This document shows, piece after piece, positions 10,129 through 23,060 of a stretch of DNA of 64,000 bases; position 1 is the stretch's first letter; every line of letters starts with the position of its first letter. Below the pieces are notes generated by a model, which saw only the letters and a list, made by a program, of their open reading frames with translations, ran no database searches and was not told the DNA's origin. The translations under genes were made by a program, and so were the position numbers. Origin of the DNA: Glandiceps talaboti (lineage: Eukaryota; Hemichordata; Enteropneusta; Spengelidae); the NCBI RefSeq assembly GCF_964340395.1, contig NC_135565.1, positions 7,232,742 through 7,296,741 of the forward strand, written 5' to 3'.

Positions 10129-13100
10129 CACTTACTTTCCAATAAGAATCTTCACTGTGACATTCCAGAAAATGGATCGAAGTACCAAAACGTTCTAGCG
10201 ACTAGTTGAATGGACAAGCAAAGAAAAAGTTGGGGAGTCAATACACACAATATGAGTGTGTTCTAAGGAATGAACCGATTTGAATATGTTCTCTATTTTT
10301 TCACACAGTATCCCTGAGATGGCACACACATAGTCCTAGCAATAACGTTGATCTTATTACTTTTAAAGTGAATTAACCTTATGTATAATCCAAGCATGGA
10401 AGTAGAACCTCTAATACATCCATGATCCAAGTATGTATTTTGTTTAACATGACCGACAAAATCCCGTTCCGGATAAGGAACCCATAGGAAGTAGTTAAAA
10501 AACAATATTCGAGCTATAGAATGAAAATAATACTATGTCACCTAATTAATCTCAACGATCAAATGGAAATATAGGGAATATAGGCCAACATATTACCCTG
10601 TTATGACCTCACTGGAGGGTACATTTATTGAACAAGGGTGTCTGCTGATTTTTGAGAACTATTTCAAATTTAGTAATCTCATCCATTGCATTCCATATAT
10701 TGATAACACTGCCCCCATGGTCCAATTTAGATAAGCGAAACAGGTGTTACAGCAAATCAGTCCCATTGCAAATGATCTAAATTTTGTTTTTTAATTGTTT
10801 TGCTTGGTTTGTTTTGATTGGTCTTGTTGGTTTAAAAGGACTTTACAATTGTAATAAATAGTTTATATTTAATGTGTTGTAATTTCCTTGCTGTATCAAT
10901 TTAATTTCGAATTCAAAATTACCCGGTAATTTGATAGGCAGCGCATAATTCGTTTTTTTCTCCTCAAAATCACATTTTAAAATATTCTTCTCTGAAACCA
11001 TTTTATAGACAACCTCACAATTTGGTGTGTAGAAGGAAGATTACCCCAACCTCCATGCAGCACATCATTGCCTGCTGGGAAAGCCTCTTGGTCCCATCAA
11101 TCGCTGCTTGCAGCTTTAATTTTACTTTGGCATTCAACTTGTAAAGGACACTCAATATTTGCCAGCTTGATAATACTTTTTAGGTTGTGATATTGGATTA
11201 AATTACACTATTAGGTTTACCGATCACCTTGACATACAATTCAGTAATTTACAACTACGTTAATAGCAATACACTGGTAGTGTTTCTTAATTCCTTACAA
11301 TAATGTCTTTCAATCTACCTGATTACCATGTTTACCGTAGTGTGCATTTTCATATTGTGTTAGATTAATACATTTTTAAAATACGTCTGCCCCCCCCCCC
11401 CCGAGAAATCTAGGCGCTAACAATTGTTACACCTTGCATGAATGTATAGCACGTACAACGGCACTTTATATTTCCTCCACTCCCCGTGAGTGTATAATCA
11501 CAGCTGCAGTGGTCTGAGATGGCAGGTTAGTGCAGTTGGACTATACCTACTGTTGTACCATTAAATGGGTCATTGAACTCGGGCTGTTTTTTTAAAACTT
11601 GTGGAATAATTTGTAATAATGTTACAAAATGAGTGTTGTACATATGTTAATTGCAGTCCATTTTGACCAACAAATTCCATTACATCTAAAATAATTGTTA
11701 TGATATATATAACGAAGCACGGTTTATTCTCTTTGGAAACTAGGGTTTTAATTATAATCTCATGATGCAATGTAAAAATAATGTTGAAAATTTATACCAC
11801 TATCCGACGTATTACGAACGGTTACTGTAGTTTTATGTTGCTGCAATCTCGTACCACCACATTTCACTTATCGAGCATTTTTTTAAAATGCAAATTATAT
11901 ACATATATTTTGTATTGATAGAATAAAAAATATGCCCTGCAAACTTACCAAATATACACATATTTTGTTGATGGTAAATTTACATGCTATACAATATCAA
12001 TACGTTTGTGTAATAACCTAACAGTCGCGTGGATTCCCACTGGCTGGCAGTATACAATCCTACTACAGGCTCTGAATAGAGCGAATATGTTAACTGTAGG
12101 TCAACGAAGTCTGGGTTGTAAGTTAACTTAGTATCCATGTACGTCCGTTAAATTCCGTTCGGAAATACACTAATGTGATGGAATGTGAAAAGGGTCATTG
12201 GTGTGATACAAAGGTACGTATCAACAACTCAAACTATTGACCGGGTCTACATGTCATGAAAACATCGTGTCAAAGAATGGATAATAGACATACACCACGA
12301 AGGCTTTCTTGTTACCCGGTGAAGTGGCACTTTAATTTGACATCTATTGCTGTGGCCCTATCTGTACATAGGTCTCAATGTGTGCTTTCGTTATTATATA
12401 TATATAGTACGCATATAATACTAAATAAAACATAATAATTTGCATAGGCATATCGTGATTGACGTAGTTTGATATGAACTAACAGTTTTGGACAACGAAA
12501 AAAACCGCATGAGAATGTTTTTAGTAAAAACATTAATTATTTCAATATCTTATGAGAGTTCTGTATGATTTAACATCATGAACTCATATCGGCTTATTTG
12601 GTAAGTTTGGTGCACTCCAAATGATGTGCTGTTGGTAATTGGAAGTAATAAAAAACAATGTTTTGTCATGAATTGAAGGCACCCATATTCAAAATATATA
12701 TTTACCGTATATATCTACTAAATATCCGGTGTTTGCTTGTTGGCAGTTGCAAAAAAAAAAAAAAAAAAAAAATCCGTCATAGGTACGTTAACGTTATCTA
12801 AGGACAACCTGTTGAATGCTGTTACATTATCTGTGAAATTTATCGGAATGTTTTACTTTGATACAGAAATTCTGCAAACATATATATACTGACAAGCAAA
12901 TGTTCAATATATAGGTAGTGTTTTGTAGATAAAGAATTGGTGTTGTTGGTGTTGTTGTTGTTTATGATGTCATTGCTGAATTTCTCCCATCCACGAGCAC
13001 TGTTGTTATGAATGTGGTTTTTTGGGGGAAGATCGTGAGATAAGTTAATAAAGAACGATGACACCAGTATTACAAGGAAAATACAATCACAGGTTTTTCC

Positions 13101-13250
13101 TGAGTTAGGACAGAAAACATAAAGCTGTTGAACTGACTGTTCTACCCATATCATTGCTTCTTTAATTTTTCGTAATGGGCATATATCCGCAAGTGGTCAC
13201 TAGTATCATGAAATAGTATTATGAAATACAATAAAAAATACAAACCTATT
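10129..13250. repeat. D-family long repeat, copy 1
   Basis: About 3.1 kb related to 13258-16700 almost throughout. Landmarks shared by copies are a block around GATGGCACACACATAGTCC, a C-homopolymer (11391-11402), a GGGCTGTTTTTTT block (about 11580), and an A-run (12751-12772). Compared with copies 2 and 4 it lacks the 0.7 kb middle block. Small frames repeat between copies only because the DNA repeats. No protein family is recognisable. Confidence 0.75.
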
Positions 13251-14924
13251 TCATATTTTCAATAGACTGTAGTCTATAGTCAGATTCACTTACTTTCCAA
13301 TATAAAGTATCTTCACTGTGACATTCTATGAAATGGATCTAAGTACCAGAACGTTCTAGCGACTAGTTGAATGGTAGAAGTAAAGGGAAACTGGGTAGTC
13401 ACCCCCTAGTTTAATCCAAATCCAGTACACACAATATGTGTGTCAGTTCTGAGAAATAAACCGATTTGTCTATTTTCTCTATTTTATCCCACAATATCTC
13501 TGAGATGGCACACACATAGTCCTAGCAATAACGTTGATCTTGTTACTTTGAAAGTGAATTTACCTTATGTATAATCCAAGCATGGAAGTATAACCGCTAA
13601 TACATCCATGATCCAAGTATGTATTTTGTTTAACACGACCGACAAACCCATAGGAAGTTGTTAAAAAGCAATAATCGAGCTATAGAATGGAAATGTAGTA
13701 TGCCGCCTAATTAATTCCAACGATCAATTGGAAATATAGGAAATATAGGCCAACATATTACCATGTTGTGACCTCACTGGAGGGTACATTTATTAAACAA
13801 GGGTGTCTGTTGATTTTTGAGAATTTCAAATTTAGTAATCTCATCCATTGCATTCCATATATTGATAAAACTGTCCCTATGGGCCAATTTAGATCACCAA
13901 AGCAGGTGTTACAGCAAATCAGTCCCATTGCAAATGATCTAAATTTTGTTTTGTTTTGATTGGTTTTGTTGGTTTAAAAGGACTTTAAAATGGTAATAAA
14001 TAGTATGTACTTAATGTGTTGTAATTTCCTTGCTGTGTCAATTTAATTTCGAATTCAAAATTACCCGGTAAATTGATAGGCAGCGCATAATTCATTTTTT
14101 TCTTCTCCAAATCACTTTTAAAATGTTCTTCTCTGAAACCAGTGTATAGGTAACCTTGAAATTTGTAACTTGTAAAGGCCACTCAATTTTGCCAGCATGA
14201 TAATACTTTTTGAGTTGTGATATTGGAGTAAATTGTGCTATTAGGTTTACCGATGACTTTTGACATACACATCAATAATTTACAACTACGTTAATAGCAA
14301 TACACTGGTAGTGTTTCTTAATTCCTTACAATAATATGTTTTTTATTCTACCTGATTACCATGTTTACTCAATTACAGTGTGCATTTTCATATTGTGTTA
14401 TATTAATATGTTTTTAAAATGCGTCTCCCCCCCCCCATCGAGAAATCTAGGCGCTAACAATTATTACACCTGGCATGAATGTATAGCACGTACGTACAAC
14501 GGCACTTTATATTTCCTCCACTCCCCGTGAGTGTATAATCACAGCTGCAGTGGTCTGAGATGGCAGGTTAGTGCAGTTGGACTATACCTACTGTTGTACC
14601 ATTAAATGGGTCATTGAACTCGGGCTGTTTTTTTAAAACTTGTGGAATAATTTGTAATAATGTTACAAAATGAGTGTTGTACATATGTTAATTGCAGTCC
14701 ATTTTGACCAACAAATTCCATTACATCTAAAATAATTGTTATGATATATATAACGAAGCACGGTTTATTCTCTTTGGAAACTAGGGTTTTAATTATAATC
14801 TCATGATGTGAGTGTGTAATCAATTGCAGTCTCTATAAGCACAGATAATTACATTATTAACTGGGTAACAATAATATAAACATCGCTATATATCTTCGAT
14901 GTGTTTGTTTGTTTGTTTGTTTTG

Positions 14925-14981
14925 TGCGTGCGCGCGCGCGTGTGTGTGTATGTGTGAGAGAGAGAGAGAGAGAGAGAGAGT
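14925..14981. repeat. GC/GT then GA dinucleotide microsatellite
   Basis: Alternating GTGCGC, GTGT and then about eleven GA units, within D copy 2. Confidence 0.9.
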
Positions 14982-16478
14982 AGGGAGATATATGAAATCT
15001 ATCAAAATCACAGCTAACGGAAATACTCAATATAATGATATTTATAGCTTTGATTTATCATTTTTCCAAATTACTACATTTATGTTAATGCAAGTGTAAC
15101 AGTACAATTGTAAATTCTAATGTATGAATGAGGCGCGTGTCATTCAACCCATTACAGCTATACATATATATCCCTTCTACCAAGTCGTTCACCCCCATTG
15201 TTAATCACAGCTGCAGTGGTCCGAGATGACAGGTTTAGTGCAGTTGGACCATAGCCACTGTTGTACCATAGGTCATTGAACTCGGGCTGTTTTTTTTTTA
15301 ACTTGTGGAAAAATTTGTAATAACGTTACACATGAGTGTTGTACATACGTTTTGCAGTCGATTTTGACCCATAAATTCCATTCCATCTAAAACAATTGTT
15401 ATGATATATATAACGAAGCACGGTATGTTCTCTTTGGAAACTAGGGTTTTAATTCTAAATCTTATGATGCAATGTAAAAATAATTGTGAAAATATACACC
15501 ACTATCCGACGTGTTACCAACGGTTACTGTAGTTTTATGTTTCTGCATTTTCCTGATACATTTAGCTTATGGAACATTTTGTTGAATGAAAATTACATAC
15601 ATATATGTTGTATCGATAAAATTAAAAATATGGGCTGCAAACTTACCAAATATATACATATTTTGTGGATGGTAAATTTACATGCTATACAATATCAATA
15701 CGTTTGTGTAATAACCTAACATGTACAGTCGCGTGGATTCCCACTGTCTGGCAGTATACAATCTTACTACGGGCTCTGAACAGAGCGAATATGTTAACTG
15801 TAGATCAACGAAGTCTGGATTGTAAGTTAACTTAGTATCCATGCACATCCGTTAAATCCCGTACGGAAATACTCTAATGTTATGGAATGTGAAAAGGGCC
15901 ATTTGTGTGATACAAAGGTACGTATCAACAGCTCAAAAGATTGACCGGGTCGACATGTCATGAAAACATCAGTGTCAGAATGGATAATAGACATACAACA
16001 TATATCATGAAGGCTTTGTTGTTACCCGGTGAAGTGGCACTTTAATTAGACATCTATTGCTGTGGCCCTATCTGTACATATTGTCTCAATGAGTGCTTTC
16101 GTCATTATATATATAGTACGCATATAATACTAAATAAAACTTTTAATAATTTGCAAAGGCATATCGTGATTGACGTAGTTTGATATGAACTAACAGTTTT
16201 GGACAACGAAAAAAACGCACGAGAATAGTTTTAGTCAAAACATTAATTATTTCAATATTTTATGAGAGTTCTGTATGATTTAACACCACACACTCATATC
16301 GACATATTTGGTAAGTTTGGTGCAGTCCAAATGATGTGCTTTGGTAACTGGAAATAATAAAAAACAATGTTTTGTCATGAATTGAAAGCAACTATACTCA
16401 AAATAAATATTTACCGTATGTATTTACTAAATATCCGGTGTCTGCTTGTTGTCAGTTGCAAAAAAAGAGACCAAATCC

Positions 16479-16627
16479 CAGTCTATCTGCTAGACCTCGG
16501 ATGTTCTTCCGATACAATACGACACACGACTGAACGTCGCTATCGAGGATGTTCGGACAAGCCTTCACTGCGAACTTTGTTCGCTTATAGTATCGAATTA
16601 AAGCCCGAACGTCTAGCAGCAAGACTA
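16479..16627. mobile_element. 149-bp inverted-repeat element (MITE-like) with 9-bp target duplication
   Basis: The ends form inverted repeats: CAGTCTATCTGCTAGAC on the left, and the complement of the right end reads TAGTCTTGCTGCTAGAC (14 of 17 match), with weaker pairing beyond. ACCAAATCC flanks it on both sides (16470-16478 and 16628-16636). The paralogous site in D copy 1 (about 12760-12775) has a single AAATCC and no insertion, so an empty site is visible. It has no coding capacity. The superfamily is unknown; a 9-bp duplication would fit Mutator-like elements. Confidence 0.8.
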
Positions 16628-17397
16628 ACCAAATCCGTTGTAGGTACGTTAATGTTATCTAAGGGCAACCTGTTGAATGTTGTTACATTATCTTTACACT
16701 TTCAACAAATGGTGTTTTGATGTGAGTTAGCACTCGACTTGTGACCTCTCCACCATTCATATATACGCTAACTTATTATCTGATCTGATTATGTCTCCAT
16801 ACCAATGGATGTTTTAACAGTATTCGACGATTTCTGATTCGGTTGACATTTTGTCAAGATTATTTTTGTTACTCAAACTAAAGGTTAAATGCGATAATTT
16901 TAAATTTGAGTACCGATATGATAAACTCGACGTCCGTGAAACGTCCATTTTGTTTCCACGGCTCTCAGTCATATCTCGATACTTACATTCTTTCTTCGCT
17001 GTTTATTACTTCTGCTGGTTTTAACTTACGTTATTTGAAAAATTTGAAACTATCCAGCGTACTTACCAAAGAACGCTTCGCTGTATGCAATGTGTCACCA
17101 CGATTGTTTCCCTCAAGCGAGATACGTTTTGAGTCTTTGAATGGAGAGTGTACAATAGACAATGCACGTTGTTCGACAAGTACGCCGATAGTGCAGAGTC
17201 ATCTTGAAATATCATGTGTATATCACGTGGCATTCTTACGTCACAAATATACATCCTGTTGTTGTTGTTGTTGTTGTTGTGAGTCATCTCATCAGATACT
17301 AAGTCTTACATGTAACTTGGTTGCAACAGGATAGTATTTGTGTATCGTCTGGTCATGAGCTTTAAGAAATAGTGTCCCACAGAGCTTGAAATAAATG

Positions 17398-18450
17398 ATT
17401 AAACTAACCGTGTAATGTCAGTATAGTGAAGTTTATCAGAATGGTTTACTTTGATACAGAAATTTTGCAAACATATATATACTGACATGCAAATGTTCAA
17501 TATATAGGTAGTGTTTTGTATCCAAGTATGTATTTTGTTTAACATGACCGACAAAATCACGTTCCGGATAAGGAACCCATATGAAGTAGTTAAAACAATA
17601 ACCGAGCTATAGAATTGAAATGTACTATACCATCTAATTAATTCCAACGATCAATTAGAAATATAGGCCAACATATTACCCTGTTGTGACCTCACTGGAG
17701 GGTACATTTATTGAACAAGGGTGTCTGTTGATTTTTGAGACATTCAAATTTAGTAATCTCATCCATTGCATTCCATATATTGATAACACTGCCCCCATGG
17801 TCCTATTTAAATCACCAAAGCAGGTGTTACAGCAAATCAGTCCCATTGCAAATGATCTAAATTTTGTTTTTTATTTGTTTTGCTTGTTGGTTTAAAAGGA
17901 CTTTACAATTGTAATAAATAGTATGTACTTAATGTGTTGTACTTTCCTTGCTGTATCAATTTAATTTCGAATTAAAAAATTACCCGGTAAATTGATAGGC
18001 ATTGCATAATTCATTTTTTTCTCCTCCAAATCACTTTTTAAAATGTTCTTCTCTGAAACCAGTGTATAGACAACCTCACAATTTGGTGTGTAGAAGGAAG
18101 ATTACCCCAACCTCCATGCAGCACATCATTGCCTGCTGGGCAAGCCGCTTGGTCCCATCAATCGCTGCTTGCAGCTTTAATTTTACCTTGGCATTCAACT
18201 TGTAAAGGACATTCAATTTTACCAGCTTGATAATATTTTTTAGGTCGTGATATTGGATTGAATTATACTATTAGGTTTACCGATCACTTTTGACACATAC
18301 CCATCAGTAATTTACAACTACGTTAATAGCAATACACTGGTAGTGTTTCTTAATTCCTTACAATAATGTTTTTTAATCTACCTGATTACCATGTTTACTC
18401 AATTATAGTGTGCATTTTCATATTGTGTTAGATTAATACTTTTTTAAAAG
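17398..18450. repeat. D-family long repeat, copy 3 (rearranged)
   Basis: It begins with the end block of the repeat (17418-17520, like 12833-12930 of copy 1), then jumps at TCCAAGTATG to the middle of part 1 (like 10427 onward). The join fits a tandem duplication followed by deletion. Confidence 0.7.
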
Positions 18451-18645
18451 TGTCTGATGTTGGCTGGAATTTCCAGCCACGAACTATCGCTTGTTCATAG
18501 GTCTCTGTGGTTGGCTGCAATTTCCAGCAACAAACCAGAGATGATTCATAGGTCTCTGTGGTTGGCTGGAATTTCCAGCAACAAACAGAGATGGTTCATA
18601 GGTCTCTGTGGTTGAATGGAATTTCCAGCCACAGACCTTAAAAAT
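18451..18645. repeat. 50-51 bp tandem repeat of palindromic units
   Basis: Four units (starts near 18451, 18496, 18547, 18597) carry GGTCTCTGTGGTTGG followed by the 17-bp palindrome GGCTGGAATTTCCAGCC or variants. The last unit ends CCACAGACCT, the complement of its own start, so it can fold into a long hairpin. Confidence 0.85.
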
Positions 18646-18739
18646 CACCCATATTATGCACAAAGTGGTGCAGAAAAATAGCCTGTTTCCACTTTTTTGT
18701 GGGCATATAATGACCATGAAATTGACCATTTGAAATGGT

Positions 18740-19350
18740 CAATGTATTTTGGTCTCAACTTAAATCAGCAAAACAGGTGTTACAGCAAATCAGTCCTATC
18801 CCAAATGATCTCGATTTTATTTTTCCCTGTTTTGTTTCGATAATATTTTGTTGTTTTTAAAGTACTTTACAATCTTAATAACTATTTAAATCTGTTTTAT
18901 CCATAGATGTACTTAACGTGTTGTAATTTCCGTGTATCAATTTAATTTCAGATTCAAAATTTCCATTTAGTGTTACCAAGTGAATTTGATAGGTAGTGCA
19001 TAAGCCATGTTTTAACAAAAAAAGAGAGAGTAATTTCTCGTATAGCAAGTAATAATATTAAGTAAGTTGTGTATTATAGTGAAATGTGAACATACACTTA
19101 CAATTTACCAAAAAATCCATAAATTCAATACATCACCCAGCCCATACATCTTATTTGTCACTATGAAATTATAATAGCGAAGCAATGATAGTGTTTTGTA
19201 ATTCCTTAAAATAATATTTTTATCCTCTTTGGTTACCACATTTACTCAAATCCAGTGTGAATTGTCATATGTTCTTATATTAATATGTATTTAAAATGTG
19301 TCTGTTCCCTCGAGAGCTCTAAGCACTAAAATGTATTACCCCTGGCAGCG
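18740..19350. repeat. D-family fragment, diverged copy 5
   Basis: It shares CAGGTGTTACAGCAAATCAG and the following TG-rich and AATTTAATTTC landmarks with copies 1-3, but is more diverged. It ends near the CTCGAGAGCTCTAAGCAC equivalent of the C-run site. Confidence 0.65.
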
Positions 19351-19919
19351 ATAATAAGCTTGACTAGTTCTTAAGGACTATGTTAATCCAAAAATTTAAT
19401 GTACAGTTTCACATTGCACTATCTACTTAACTGTTGGCTCATTTGACTTTGGTATGTTGTACATTTTTAGGCAAGTTTTGAATATTTTATAAGCTTGTAA
19501 TTTCTGTTATTTTAAAGAATATTAAAACAATTGGCGTGTTGGAAGATATTGTTTACTAGTTAGTACAACCATGCCATGATACGTTCACATTATGTTGAGT
19601 CAAGTTTGGACTGTTTTTCATAGGTAGGCCATTTTTACTGTGCTAGTCTCTTACCGTTTCAGTTTTTGTTCTTTCCTCCTTTTTTAAACACTTTTCAAAA
19701 TCTTTTTGGATTCGCTTACTTTGTTTGCATTTGGCCCTTGCAAAAGACTGTCTGTGCACAGTCAAAACGTCGGGTTGCAAATGAAGCAGAAGTTTTAGTC
19801 AGACATGAACTTGTCCTTTACATCAAATACAACTTATGCCATACTCAATGTCATATGTGTTGAAAAGTTTTGGGACAATTTCCCTATATTTGTGCTATGA
19901 ACTGAATTATAATGTCGTA
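19351..19919. other. Low-copy AT-rich sequence
   Basis: I see no gene, RNA or repeat here. The short frame at 19666-19863 has no recognisable domain. Confidence 0.4.
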
Positions 19920-20215
19920 ATTAAATCCTAACTGACTTTGAACTCTGCCAGGTAATCCCACTATGACACGTTTTGTACATGTGTTAGCAATTTTATGAAG
20001 AGAATCAATAGTAAAGTCTTTTCTGGAAACGAATAAGTCAGTAGACATGAGCATAGGGGCTCATCATGTCACAACTGCTTTGTGAGAGTGAGTGTGTTGT
20101 GTGGTCTCCTGTGGCAGGAACAAAATCTATATGCGCATGCGCGTTTTAGTCAGGAGCCGTGATTTCATATTAGAAACTGTGATGAAATGCTGATTCGGCT
20201 TGCACGGGGACCAAC
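19920..20215. repeat. Diverged copy of the LTR-flank segment
   Basis: Matches about 7690-7990 and 9790-10085 in order (TTTGAACTCTGCCAGGTAAT, then GTGGTCTCCTGTGGCAG, then ATGCGCATGCGCG), with substitutions and small indels. It lies outside any LTR context. Confidence 0.65.
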
Positions 20216-20223
20216 TGACCAGT

Positions 20224-20279
20224 ATTCAGATGTGTATTAACAACATTATCTTTGTAGTGATCACTATACACATCTGAAT
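20224..20279. repeat. Perfect 14-bp inverted repeat (hairpin)
   Basis: ATTCAGATGTGTAT at 20224-20237 and ATACACATCTGAAT at 20266-20279 pair perfectly around a 28-bp loop. No run of T follows, and its role is unknown. Confidence 0.8.
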
Positions 20280-20679
20280 GTCAATGATATGCAAATCATG
20301 TAATTTAGACCATCCTTTAATTTGAGAAATTGCATATTACATAAATGGCTTGACACTGTATACATACTAGTTAATGGTCAAGGAGCTTGTCATTGTACAT
20401 GTAAATAGTTAATTGGCTAGGTGTTGTATTTGCATATCAATATTTGACTATTTGCAGAATTATTTTTATTTATTATTTCATTATTATTTAAACTATTTGT
20501 TTAGAGTGGAGTTGCAGGCTTTCAACCATTACGACGGAATAGTTTAGAGAAAAGTATATGAAATTGACTGTTCTCCTGCCAAATGAAAAGAACAATTGGT
20601 ATATTAGTATATTATTTTAGTTCCGAATGGGGGTATTCCAACACAATTCAAACTTGAATTGATAGCGTCCGACCGATAA

Positions 20680-20730
20680 ACGCATGCGCAAATGTTTTTT
20701 TCTTGTTTTCCTGCCGCAGGAGACCATTGC
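20680..20730. repeat. Inverted partner of 20105-20155
   Basis: CGCATGCGC, a T-rich spacer and CCTGCCGCAGGAGACC are the complement, in order, of GGTCTCCTGTGGCAGG...GCGCATGCGCG at 20105-20155. This makes an imperfect inverted pair with about 0.5 kb between the arms. Confidence 0.55.
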
Positions 20731-21829
20731 AGACATGTACTACTCGAGTACCAGATCTATGCGTTGCGAGTATCATTAGCAACTCCTGTGTCTGGTACAG
20801 TCATGAGCGTTACCAGTTCTGTCATGCGCTGTCGTGTGCAAGTAAAGGTCAAACCCCACTGCGTAATCTTCCTACGTCGACTGACTGACAGTTATATATT
20901 ATGTATATAGCGTTTGATTACGTAATTATTGTTTGTGCCACCCCACCCCCGTGCACCCCACCCCACTCGTACGTCCATGCAGAGACCACGGTGACGAACA
21001 GTAAAACTTAAAAAGTCTTTACACAGAAAGATAGACAGGGAAAGGGAATTTCCTAGTATATTGTGTTGACATGTATTAACGTTTGATTAATAAATGCAAT
21101 GTATCCTCTGTTTATTGTTTATTTGCATGGTGGTCTTTATGTGCGTCTTGCGTTTAATGTTTGCCGCAACTTGGTAATTACGCATCCAGATACATTGTAC
21201 ACAAAATTATATTACCAAGATGTTTTATACGTACGTTCATGCGTTCTCATTAGTATAGCGCCACCAACATTCACGTTAACTTAAAAAGTCTTATAGTTCA
21301 CTATTAACTGACATCTACCAATCCGACTAACGGTTGGTGTATTACCATTTGTCAGTTAGTAGATATTTACACTGGTTATGGAAATATGTTACTAGTAATT
21401 TGCCAAATAGCCTACCAGTTTGATCAAGGATATTAGCTGTGCACTAATTAATTCAAAGTTGGTAAGCTACAAAGAGACAGAGAAGACGATAGTTTTGATT
21501 TAAAACTTTATCAACTAGAGATGTTATCTGATAAAAACATGAATAACATTATAAAGCTAAGAAATCGCAAAGACACCCACTATTATTTATTCGACCTGGT
21601 GTCACCAAGGTTGGTGTGTAGGGGTGATCCTAATGTTTAAAAATGTTTTTGTTTTTTTCCATGGAAAATTTTGGTCGGTCGGTCGATTTAAAAAAGTATA
21701 TAAATAAAAAATCATCTTTGAATTCATGTTTCTTTGCCTCTCCTTTTCCTTCTTTCAATCATCTTTTCATTGGATTCCTAGAAACAAGCCCTTCTCAGCT
21801 TTTCTTAGGGACCGGTCAGTTTCTCCAGC
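20731..21829. other. Low-copy sequence, no gene recognised
   Basis: Two overlapping short frames near 20692-20910 have no domain. There is a C-rich run (20939-20968) and a GGTCGGTCGGTCG run (21673-21685). No supported gene. Confidence 0.4.
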
Positions 21830-21965
21830 CTGGGGGGGGGGGGGCGGTGGATTCTTAAATCGGGCCGACAAAAAGTCACTGACCCCCCCTATCTGTAAAA
21901 CCCAAAACAGGCTGACCCCCCTATCACTTAATTCTAAAACATGATGACCCCCCCCCCCCCCATAT
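21830..21965. repeat. Cluster of G and C homopolymers
   Basis: A G-run of about 12 (from 21832) is followed by CTGACCCCCC-type motifs and a C-run of about 14 (from 21946). Similar TCAGTGA/CCCCCC motifs occur near 23975 and 35075, suggesting a short dispersed repeat. Confidence 0.6.
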
Positions 21966-22106
21966 ATGATATTCGCATGAGTGACAGGTATTTTTTGATC
22001 GTGACTCAGTGTGGACTGCTTGACTGTCTTGCATCTACTTTATAAGATCCCGGGTTTTTATATAGCACTATCATAATTATAATTATTGACTACCCAGGGT
22101 AAATAT

Positions 22107-23060
22107 ATTTGAAAAGGAGTTTAATAGCATCTTGACAGTGAAAGGTAGGGGGAAAGCTTTGAGAAGGGAATATGTACAGCTGTCATGGGGGGTCCTAGGG
22201 GGTCTCCCCCTAGAAGCCCAGGAGGTTTTTAACTCTGAAAAGTCAATATTGAGACTATTCAGACATTTTTAGAAAATCATTTCCAAGCTTTACAAGACAG
22301 CACCAACATGTAAAAAGCAACTACATAAGGTTGAAATATTTTTGAAATATAGTTTGATAGGATCTTGACAGTAAGAGGTAGGGGGAGATCTTGAGACTGG
22401 GATGTGTACACCTCATGGGGGGGGGGAGGAAGGTTCCAAGGGGGTCTCCCCCTAGAACCCCTGGAGGTTTTTTCCCTCAATTTTGAGACTATTCAGACCC
22501 TTTCAGACAATAATTTCCAAGCCTTACAAGACAACACCAACATGTAAAAAACAACTACATAGGGTTGAAATACTTTTGAAATATACTTTGATAGCATCTT
22601 GACAGTAAGAGCGGAAGAGCTTGAGACTGGGATATGTCCACCTCATGCGGGGGGGGGGTCTGAGGGGGTCTCCCTCTAGAAGCCCTGGAGGAATTTTACT
22701 CTTATAGCCAATATTTACACTATTTAGACCCTTCAAGCAATAACTTAATCCATGCTTTACAAGACAGCAAGTATCAGAAACTATTCTTTATAACTTACAC
22801 TAAGGGTTGAAATATGTTCTTAAAAAGTTAAATGGCATCATTATATACATGTAATAAAGGTCAGCACATCTAATGGTAGTATCATTGGTAGGGGAGATTT
22901 GGAGATTAAGGCAATTTTAGACTATCTTGGCAAACATTTCACATCTTGAAAAGACAATATCATCTCAAATTAGAATAGGGTGAAAATATTTAAGAAAAGT
23001 TTAATACCATTATGACAGTAAAAAGGTTGTTGGTGCATCTGATTGTTGGTTGAATGCATG
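22107..23060. repeat. 234-bp tandem repeat, about three good and two diverged units
   Basis: CTTGACAGT recurs at 22131, 22364 and 22598 (spacing 233 and 234), with further degenerate units from about 22836 and 23011. Each unit has a G-rich CATGGGG...TCTCCCCCTAGAA core able to form a hairpin and a TTCCAAGCTTTACAAGACA block. Non-coding. Confidence 0.85.

Larger units (their letters stand above)
13258..17397. repeat. D-family long repeat, copy 2
   Basis: It starts at a version of the same junction as copy 1 (TTCAATAGACTGTA). It contains an internal duplication (about 14529-14806 and 15194-15470) around a GT/GA microsatellite, a 149-bp inverted-repeat insertion at 16479-16627, and the middle block 16700-17397 that copy 1 lacks. 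The open frame 16906-17334 is not conserved in copy 4 and includes a TGT microsatellite coding poly-Cys. It is not called as a gene. Confidence 0.75.

Noticed and set aside
16906-17334. 142-codon plus-strand frame
   Set aside because: Not conserved in D copy 4, and includes a poly-Cys run from a TGT microsatellite.
21643-21944. Overlapping frames of 71-72 codons near G/C homopolymers
   Set aside because: They run through the G-run, have no recognisable domain and no splice context.
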